Notes under the pieces: model-generated
What the model saw: the letters and a program-made list of their open reading frames with translations, nothing else
What the model was told of the DNA's origin: nothing
Databases searched by the model: none
In this document: positions 1 through 4,707 of the stretch, one piece after another
Layout of the letters: each line of letters starts with the position of its first letter
Numbering within the stretch: the stretch's first letter is position 1
DNA from: UBA10183 sp041653835
GTDB taxonomy: Bacteria; Omnitrophota; Gorgyraeia; Gorgyraeales; Gorgyraeaceae
Assembly (NCBI GenBank): GCA_041653835.1
Contig: JBAZEP010000020.1
Coordinates: forward strand, 1-27,766
Direction: 5' to 3'
Length of the DNA stretch: 27,766 nt
Program-made: the position numbers and the translations under genes

Positions 1-1
1 T

Positions 2-163
2 GGCCGCCCTTGCGTTACGGCCCTTCTCATCGCTGTCTTTCTTGAATATATCCAGTTCCTCGATGACGTCTATGGGAAGTACGACCTCGTTGTCAGCGAA
101 CGCGTGCAACGATTCCGAGTTATGTAAGATTACGTTTGTATCCAGCACGAATATTTTTCTCAT
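2..163 (-). CDS. PIN-domain protein, PhoH/YlaK type, N-terminal fragment
   Basis: The reverse complement opens with ATG at 163-161 and reads MRKIFVLDTNVILHN, followed by about 40 more residues to the window edge, 54 codons in all. The VLDTNVILH start with its early Asp is the first acidic motif of PIN-fold ribonuclease domains. The following segment with VVLPIDVIEELDIFK fits the PIN domain fused to a PhoH-type ATPase in many bacteria (PhoH2/YlaK class). The ATPase half would lie outside the window, so a stand-alone PIN toxin is not excluded, but the DxNVxLH...EELD pattern favours the PhoH-linked type. There is no Shine-Dalgarno sequence before the ATG and a promoter ends seven bases upstream, suggesting a leaderless mRNA. 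The gene is incomplete only because the window ends. Confidence 0.8.
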   Translation of the reverse strand, partial: MRKIFVLDTNVILHNSESLHAFADNEVVLPIDVIEELDIFKKDSDEKGRNARAA

Positions 164-170
164 AAGATAT

Positions 171-198
171 ATTATACATGCTTATGATTTAATGTAAA
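171..198 (-). promoter_or_regulatory. sigma70-type promoter of the PIN/PhoH gene
   Basis: On the minus strand TTTACA (198-193) is followed after 16 bases by a perfect TATAAT (176-171). The first base of the ATG lies only eight bases beyond the -10 box, so transcription should begin at or one base before the start codon. Confidence 0.75.
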
Positions 199-238
199 CA
201 TTTTTTACCTTGCCCAGCCCGGGGGTTGGAGGGAAATA

Positions 239-270
239 AAAACCCCGGGAGATTTCTCTCCCGGGGTTTT
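239..270 (-). terminator. Rho-independent terminator after the porin gene
   Basis: A perfect 14-bp inverted repeat (arms 239-252 and 257-270) with a 4-base loop has a CCCCGGG core. In the minus direction it ends in five T, then ATTT. It begins 23 bases after the porin stop codon, so it terminates that transcript just before the promoter of the next gene. Confidence 0.93.
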
Positions 271-292
271 GAACTACTTGACTTAGTAGAGG

Positions 293-1687
293 TTAGAAGC
301 TAACCTTTACATCGGCCATGATTGTAGACGCCATTTCGTTGTTGTCCTTCAAGAATGCCTTGCCAGGTAAGAACCATCCAGCTGTCAAACCAAGCTTCAC
401 ATCCTCTGTGTAATCATATGCCAACGAAAGGTCTAATTCCTGACCCAGGTCATCATCTTTCCTTACGCTCTGCGATATGCTGTTTAAACTTCTGGTCGTC
501 GTAACAAGAGATTCCCATTCTTCGGCTAACTTGTAATAATAGTAATCAACTGCCAGCGTTAAATCCTGCATAGGAACCGCTGCTGCCATTACGTTCAGTG
601 TATGACCGTTTGAGTCCACGCCGTCGTTATTGCCGTTAAAAATCTGGTTGGCGATAATGCCGTGTGTCTGGTCTTCGAACATGGTATCCCACGCTTTATA
701 CTTGGAGTCGCCTGTATCATCATCATTGCCTGCAGCTCCCGTCTTTGTGCCTGAACGATAGCTGTAGCGCGCTGCGACTTTAGGAGACCACTTGTAGTCA
801 ATCGCGTATGCCGCGCCTACGTCGCCAGCCCACGCAGACCTGTCTTTGCTGACTGTAGAGGTCTTGTAATCGCCATTCTGCATAGCGATTTCCGCGTCCA
901 CTACTAATTTCGATATAGGCTCTAAACTGCCTCTCAAACCATAGGTATACACCTTATCGGTCTCGAGATTGGCTCCACCCTGCCTGGTATTCTTCAGGAA
1001 CACATAAGCTTCCGCTTCTGAATTATACTGGTCAAACTTATATGCCGCGTTGATACCATAAAGGTCCTGGTCATTTCTCAGGCCGCCTGTGCCAACATTG
1101 GCAGAGGTACTGCTGGTGTCAGCATCAATCTTCGCCATTATTATGTCAACTGTCAAAGGGTTATAATCCAATGTCGCCCTTATGGCGTCGAAAGATTTTC
1201 TTGCGGAAAGGTCTACCGCTGCGATGGCGCTATTTGTGGACGCGTCATTTGTATCAGGATCCCCGACTACTAACCCGCTGCCAAACCTTAAAAGCTGGCG
1301 GCCTATGGTCAGTGTCAAAGGAGCGTAAAACATCTCTTTCATTTTTACGTTCGCGAGATCTAGAGCGATACTGGTTTCTCCTGAGGTACCAGCTCCTGGA
1401 GCAGGTTCTGTGTTCCAGTCTCTTTCATTCAGAAGCCTTACGCAGGTAGATACGTTATCGGTCAAATCTGCGTCGATCTGAATTCTCGTGATCGTGTTGA
1501 ACCAGGTGTCCTTATCATTATCGGTGTTTGCGGTAACAGGCCCCTGCTTTAAATCATAGTTGTTCCTGTAGATGGCCTTTGAATCGATATCACCGCTGAC
1601 CTTTACGTTCTGCACTTCTGCGAACGCCGGTACAGCAATGAGAGCCACTATCGCTAGCACGCTCATTAATTTTAAGAATCTACTCAT
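293..1687 (-). CDS. Outer-membrane beta-barrel porin, alginate-export-like
   Basis: 464 residues. An N-terminal signal peptide (basic SRFLK, hydrophobic core to about residue 20, AFA cleavage site near 21-23) sends it across the inner membrane. The rest alternates polar and hydrophobic residues as in beta strands, is rich in aromatic/Asn/Asp residues, and ends in the typical C-terminal outer-membrane strand with a terminal Phe (VKVSF). The stretch PLTLTIGRQLLRFGSGLVVGD resembles the alginate-export (AlgE-like) porin family, but this is recognition by eye. The substrate cannot be told; a diffusion channel for small anionic or sugar-like solutes is the family expectation. An AAGGAGG ribosome binding site precedes the ATG. 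The gene is a single transcription unit with its own strong promoter, a leader of about 180 bases and its own terminator, as expected for an abundant envelope protein. Confidence 0.8.
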   Translation of the reverse strand: MSRFLKLMSVLAIVALIAVPAFAEVQNVKVSGDIDSKAIYRNNYDLKQGPVTANTDNDKDTWFNTITRIQIDADLTDNVSTCVRLLNERDWNTEPAPGAGTSGETSIALDLANVKMKEMFYAPLTLTIGRQLLRFGSGLVVGDPDTNDASTNSAIAAVDLSARKSFDAIRATLDYNPLTVDIIMAKIDADTSSTSANVGTGGLRNDQDLYGINAAYKFDQYNSEAEAYVFLKNTRQGGANLETDKVYTYGLRGSLEPISKLVVDAEIAMQNGDYKTSTVSKDRSAWAGDVGAAYAIDYKWSPKVAARYSYRSGTKTGAAGNDDDTGDSKYKAWDTMFEDQTHGIIANQIFNGNNDGVDSNGHTLNVMAAAVPMQDLTLAVDYYYYKLAEEWESLVTTTRSLNSISQSVRKDDDLGQELDLSLAYDYTEDVKLGLTAGWFLPGKAFLKDNNEMASTIMADVKVSF

Positions 1688-1873
1688 TTACTTTTCCTCC
1701 TTGGTTACTTTATTATAACTAGGCTTTACCTAAAAGTACTGTCTCTATGATATATCGCCATATTTTTTGACTGCTTCAGCTTAAAAGTTTCACCTCCCTT
1801 CCTCGCTTGGATTAAAGCTGTCTATAGCGGTATACGCTTATTTGTAAACGGTTTCTTTCCTTATTAATCAAAA

Positions 1874-1902
1874 AGTATACCTTATATATATATAGTTGTC
1901 AA
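1874..1902 (-). promoter_or_regulatory. Strong sigma70 promoter of the porin
   Basis: A consensus TTGACA (1902-1897) is followed after exactly 17 bases, largely alternating TA, by TATACT (1879-1874). Predicted transcription start is near 1867, giving a leader of about 180 bases before the ATG at 1687. A second TATAAT at 1717-1712 has no good -35 box and is a weaker candidate. Confidence 0.88.
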
Positions 1903-1912
1903 ATAAAATCTG

Positions 1913-2389
1913 CTATTTTGTCTCTACTTTTTGGGCTTTTATGGGCCTTGAGCGCGGGGAAAGCGATATTATTACAGTGCTTTTGCCCCCCTGGGGCTGG
2001 ACAGTTATTATACAGCTTTCATCCCCATTCTCGTAGTTCAGGACCTTTCTGTCGTATTCTATGATGTTTACCAGGTCCCAGTTGGAGATGGACATTTCTT
2101 CTTTGTAAAACGCCACTACGCTGTCCGCTGACTGGCCGCCGTAGTATTTCAACAACGCTACCCTGCTTTTATCGTTCTGAAAAGCGAAGGATTCTTTATC
2201 CAGGCATTTGAAGCCCGCGGGTACGGGGATGTCATCAAATTTTAGGATAGGCGCTACCGCGAGGACCGTTTTATTTCTTTCCAATTCATCGGATGACGAT
2301 GATTCGTTCTTGGGAAACGTAGCACAGCCCGCAAGTAAAACAAGGGGCAATAAACAGATAACAAGGGGCAAGGGATTAAATCTATGCAC
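1913..2389 (-). CDS. Small uncharacterised lipoprotein
   Basis: 158 residues with a lipoprotein signal peptide: a hydrophobic stretch of about 15 residues ends in the lipobox LAGC, making Cys22 the lipidated residue. The mature part is a Ser/Glu-rich tether followed by a compact domain of about 110 residues (from VAPILKFDDIPVPAGF to VIISLSP) with mixed alpha/beta character and no catalytic motif I recognise. The PVPxGF...YY...FY(K)xEM pattern resembles small Gram-negative lipoproteins of unknown function. An AGGAGGT site lies before the ATG at 2389. It sits between the PHP gene and the porin and has its own likely promoter. Its role, perhaps outer-membrane related because of the adjacent porin, is inference only. 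Confidence 0.8.
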   Translation of the reverse strand: MHRFNPLPLVICLLPLVLLAGCATFPKNESSSSDELERNKTVLAVAPILKFDDIPVPAGFKCLDKESFAFQNDKSRVALLKYYGGQSADSVVAFYKEEMSISNWDLVNIIEYDRKVLNYENGDESCIITVQPQGGKSTVIISLSPRSRPIKAQKVETK

Positions 2390-2411
2390 AATTACCTCCT
2401 ATCAATTATTG

Positions 2412-2461
2412 TTCGAGCGAGTCGAGAACTTCTCGACTCGGCCTTTTAGGCCTCGCTCGAA
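2412..2461. repeat. Palindromic intergenic repeat, copy R1
   Basis: Outer arms TTCGAGCGAG (2412-2421) and CTCGCTCGAA (2452-2461) are exact reverse complements. Inside, 11-bp arms at 2418-2428 and 2430-2440 form a second hairpin, and GCC-TTTTA-GGC a third. The words TTCGAGCGA and TTCTCGACTC recur in the copies at 7470-7547 and 10533-10592, so this is a dispersed REP-like family. No transposase is near. Confidence 0.8.
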
Positions 2462-2465
2462 GAAT

Positions 2466-2494
2466 ATATTACTATATCAAACTATCAGTGTCAA
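2466..2494 (-). promoter_or_regulatory. Probable sigma70 promoter of the lipoprotein gene
   Basis: TTGACA (2494-2489), overlapping the stop codon of the PHP gene, is followed after 17 bases by TAATAT (2471-2466, 4 of 6 consensus). The predicted start near 2459 would place the palindromic repeat 2412-2461 at the very 5' end of the mRNA. Confidence 0.6.
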
Positions 2495-3138
2495 GTAAGA
2501 CTCGCAGCCAGTTCTTCCGAATTCTTAAAAACCTGCGAGATCTCTTTCTGGTCAAGGCCCGCGCCCGAAAGGACCTTTCCCGCGAAATCCCTGGAGATTA
2601 AATTATCAGGCGTATGGGAATCCGTGTTTATGACAAGCTTCGCTCCGGACGCCCTCGCCATTTTCACCACATGTCCGTTGGTCAGCGAGTGGCCTTTGCG
2701 CGCCGTAATCTCAAGATACACGCCTTTATCCGCCGCGAGTTTCGCGTCTTCCATCGCTATAAGCCCTGGATGCGTCAGTATATCCGCGCCCGACATGATC
2801 GCTTCCCTGTTCGTGCCTTCGATGACAGGCTCCACTATTGTTTCGCCATGCACCAGTACCAGTTTTATGCCGGCTGAACGCACAAATTTTACCGTGTCTT
2901 TTATCAGTTCGACAGGCATATGCGTAATCTCGACCCCGGGTATGGCTTTTATCCGCCAGTTTTTATTTATGTCTTTGCACGCGTTTATGACCCTGGGGAT
3001 AACAAAATCTATGTTTGAAGAATCCACATGATCGGTTATCCCTATTATTTTATAACCGTGCTCCTGCGCGCGCCTCGCCAGTTCGGACGGTAATAATTCC
3101 CCGTCGCTCAATAATGTATGTGTATGAAGGTCTATCAT
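2491..3138 (-). CDS. PHP-domain phosphoesterase, histidinol-phosphatase-like
   Basis: 215 residues forming one PHP domain, a trinuclear-metal phosphoesterase fold. Metal ligands appear in order: H5 and H7 (HTHT), D12 (SDG), H37 (TDH), E70 (GVE), H97 (HGE), H123 (HPG), and D173/H175 (NTDSH). The length and these motifs fit stand-alone PHP proteins annotated as histidinol-phosphate phosphatase or YcdX-like, but no other histidine biosynthesis gene is present, so the substrate is unknown. A weak AAGGGA lies before the ATG. It is the last gene of the long operon only if transcription reads through the tRNA and repeats at 3139-3363; otherwise its promoter is unclear. The stop codon overlaps the promoter of the next lipoprotein gene. 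Confidence 0.85.
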   Translation of the reverse strand: MIDLHTHTLLSDGELLPSELARRAQEHGYKIIGITDHVDSSNIDFVIPRVINACKDINKNWRIKAIPGVEITHMPVELIKDTVKFVRSAGIKLVLVHGETIVEPVIEGTNREAIMSGADILTHPGLIAMEDAKLAADKGVYLEITARKGHSLTNGHVVKMARASGAKLVINTDSHTPDNLISRDFAGKVLSGAGLDQKEISQVFKNSEELAASLT

Positions 3139-3147
3139 AAATCCCTT

Positions 3148-3289
3148 TTAATGGCTTGCCATCCGAAGCTCGACTACGCTTAATGTATAGTCATAATTTT
3201 AAGTAAGCTTCGTCGAGTAAACCTACCACTTAATGGTTTACCATCCGAAGCCTACCACGCATGAACGCTATGCATTAGGCGTAGGATGG
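3148..3289. repeat. Cluster of direct and inverted repeats between tRNA-Arg and the PHP gene
   Basis: Two near-identical 22-base units start at 3148 and 3230 (TTAATGGYTTRCCATCCGAAGC). Each is followed by an imperfect hairpin: CGAAGCT pairs with AAGCTTCG between 3164 and 3212, and CCATCC...CCTAC (3241-3256) pairs with GTAGGATGG (3281-3289). The last arm includes the CCA end of the tRNA gene. No open reading frame is visible here. Confidence 0.7.
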
Positions 3290-3363
3290 CGTCCCTAGCA
3301 AGATTCGAACTTGCGGCCCCAGGTTTAGGAAACCTGTGCTCTATCCATCTGAGCTATAGGGAC
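3287..3363 (-). tRNA. tRNA-Arg (anticodon CCU), CCA encoded
   Basis: The cloverleaf is complete. Acceptor GTCCCTA (3363-3357) pairs with TAGGGAC (3297-3291). The D arm is GCTC/GAGC. The anticodon stem CAGGT/ACCTG has loop TTCCTAA giving anticodon CCT. The T arm is GCAAG-TTCGAAT-CTTGC. The discriminator G (3290) is followed by an encoded CCA (3289-3287). It decodes AGG. The 5' end lies one base after the apt stop codon, so it should be cut from the apt transcript by RNase P. Confidence 0.96.
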
Positions 3364-3364
3364 C

Positions 3365-3880
3365 CTAGTACTGGATCATGGAATAAACCGGGTAACCGCT
3401 TAACCTGGACCGGCCTCCCAGATCTTTCAACTCTATTATAAAGACTATTTCCGCTACTTCGCCTTTCAGTTTTTCTACAAGCTCTATTACCGCGCCGGCT
3501 GTCCCGCCTGTTGCCAGAAGGTCATCTATTACCAAAACCCTTGAGCCGGGTTTTATGGCGTCCTGGTGTATCTCAAGCGTATCCTCCCCGTATTCAAGGG
3601 AATACGACGCCTTATATGTCTTGTACGGCAGTTTGCCTTTTTTCCTTACAGGTACCATGCCCGCGCCTAGTTTATAAGCCAGCGCCCCGCCGAAAATAAA
3701 ACCCCTGGATTCGATAGCGACGACCGCGTCTATTTTTTTGCCGGAATATCTTTCGGCAAGGCTGTCTATGACTTCGTTGAATTTCTGTCCGTTCCCGATA
3801 AGGGTGGTTATGTCCCTGAAAAGAATACCTTTCTTGGGAAAATCAGGGATACTGCGGATATATTTTTTTAAATCATCCAT
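3365..3880 (-). CDS. apt: Adenine phosphoribosyltransferase
   Basis: 171 residues from the ATG at 3880; a TTG two codons upstream would overlap the sigma-factor stop but adds nothing conserved. The enzyme salvages adenine with PRPP to AMP in the cytoplasm. The N-terminal IRSIPDFPKKGILFRDITTLI matches the family signature. The PRPP-binding loop VLVIDDLLATGGTAGA lies at about 115-130, and ESRGFIFGGALAYKLG is the flexible-loop region at 57-72. Length is normal. A GGGGGAA site lies before the ATG, and the gene starts two bases after the sigma-factor stop, so translation is probably coupled. Its TAG stop is one base from the mature 5' end of tRNA-Arg. Confidence 0.96.
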   Translation of the reverse strand: MDDLKKYIRSIPDFPKKGILFRDITTLIGNGQKFNEVIDSLAERYSGKKIDAVVAIESRGFIFGGALAYKLGAGMVPVRKKGKLPYKTYKASYSLEYGEDTLEIHQDAIKPGSRVLVIDDLLATGGTAGAVIELVEKLKGEVAEIVFIIELKDLGGRSRLSGYPVYSMIQY

Positions 3881-3882
3881 GC

Positions 3883-4704
3883 TCAATATTCCCCCATTTC
3901 CCCTGTCTGCTGCATTATGAAAACTCTCAGTTTTTCCAGCGCGGCGCTTTCTATCTGCCTGACCCTTTCCCGCGTAATGCCGAACATCTTGGCTGTCTCG
4001 CCGAGGGTATGGGTAGTGCCGTCGCTCAAACCGAACCTGAGGTCCAGGATCTTTTTTTCGCGCTCATTCATGCGGTCTAACAACTGGATGACTCTTTCAC
4101 GGCGAAGCGAGTCGGTAACATTATCCGTGGGAGACAGGCTGCTATTGTCCTCGATGAGATCTATGAACTGCCCTGTACTTTCGTCCCCTATAGGCGCGTC
4201 AAGAGAAGATATCTTGGTGGCGGCCTCGCTTATCTCCCTTATCTTTCTCATTGGAAGTCTCATCAGCTTCGCCACCTCTTTTGTCTTGGGCTTCCTGCCG
4301 TATTTCTGGGTCAACTGTTCCGTAACCCTTTTCCATCTGTTGATTATCTCCGTCATGTAAACGGGTATCCTGATTGTCTTGCCCTGATTCGCGATAGCCC
4401 TTGTGATATACTGCTTGATCCACCACGCCGCGTAAGTCGAGAACCTGTAGCCTTTATGCGGATTATATTTCTTTACCGCCTTCATAAGGCCGAGATTGCC
4501 TTCCTCTATAAGGTCCATCATAGGGACACCCAGCTTGGAATATCTCTTGGCGATATTTACCACCAGCCTGAGATTGGATTGTATCATCCTCTTCTGCGCG
4601 TGGACATTGCCTACCCTTATCTTTTTCGCGAGCGATACCTCTTCCGCCGCGTTCAAAAGAGGGGTGTCCTTGATCGCCCTGAGGTATAATTTTATAGCGT
4701 CCAT
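3883..4704 (-). CDS. RNA polymerase sigma factor, sigma70 family (short RpoD/SigA type)
   Basis: 273 residues. Region 1.2 begins at residue 1 (IKLYLRAI...LNAAEEVSLAKKI), region 2 spans about 40-110 including the core-binding DLIEEGNLGLMKAVKKY and the -10-recognition RFSTYAAWWIKQYITRAI, region 3 about 115-195, and region 4 about 205-265 with helix-turn-helix TLGETAKMFGITRERVRQIE. There is no region 1.1 and no non-conserved spacer, so it is much shorter than typical housekeeping sigma factors and resembles group 2 or minimal SigA proteins. It follows ppdK by three bases with only a weak upstream AAGG, suggesting coupled translation. Its place at the end of a recO-glyQS run parallels sigA in Bacillus, but whether it is the primary sigma factor is undecided. 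Confidence 0.9.
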   Translation of the reverse strand: MDAIKLYLRAIKDTPLLNAAEEVSLAKKIRVGNVHAQKRMIQSNLRLVVNIAKRYSKLGVPMMDLIEEGNLGLMKAVKKYNPHKGYRFSTYAAWWIKQYITRAIANQGKTIRIPVYMTEIINRWKRVTEQLTQKYGRKPKTKEVAKLMRLPMRKIREISEAATKISSLDAPIGDESTGQFIDLIEDNSSLSPTDNVTDSLRRERVIQLLDRMNEREKKILDLRFGLSDGTTHTLGETAKMFGITRERVRQIESAALEKLRVFIMQQTGEMGEY

Positions 4705-4707
4705 ATT

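Noticed and set aside
2412..2461. Rho-independent terminator for the PHP gene
   Set aside because: Strong stems but no T-run downstream on the minus strand, and relatives of the element occur in other gaps inside the operon.
3148..3289. CRISPR array
   Set aside because: Only two repeat units with unequal, palindromic spacers and no cas genes.
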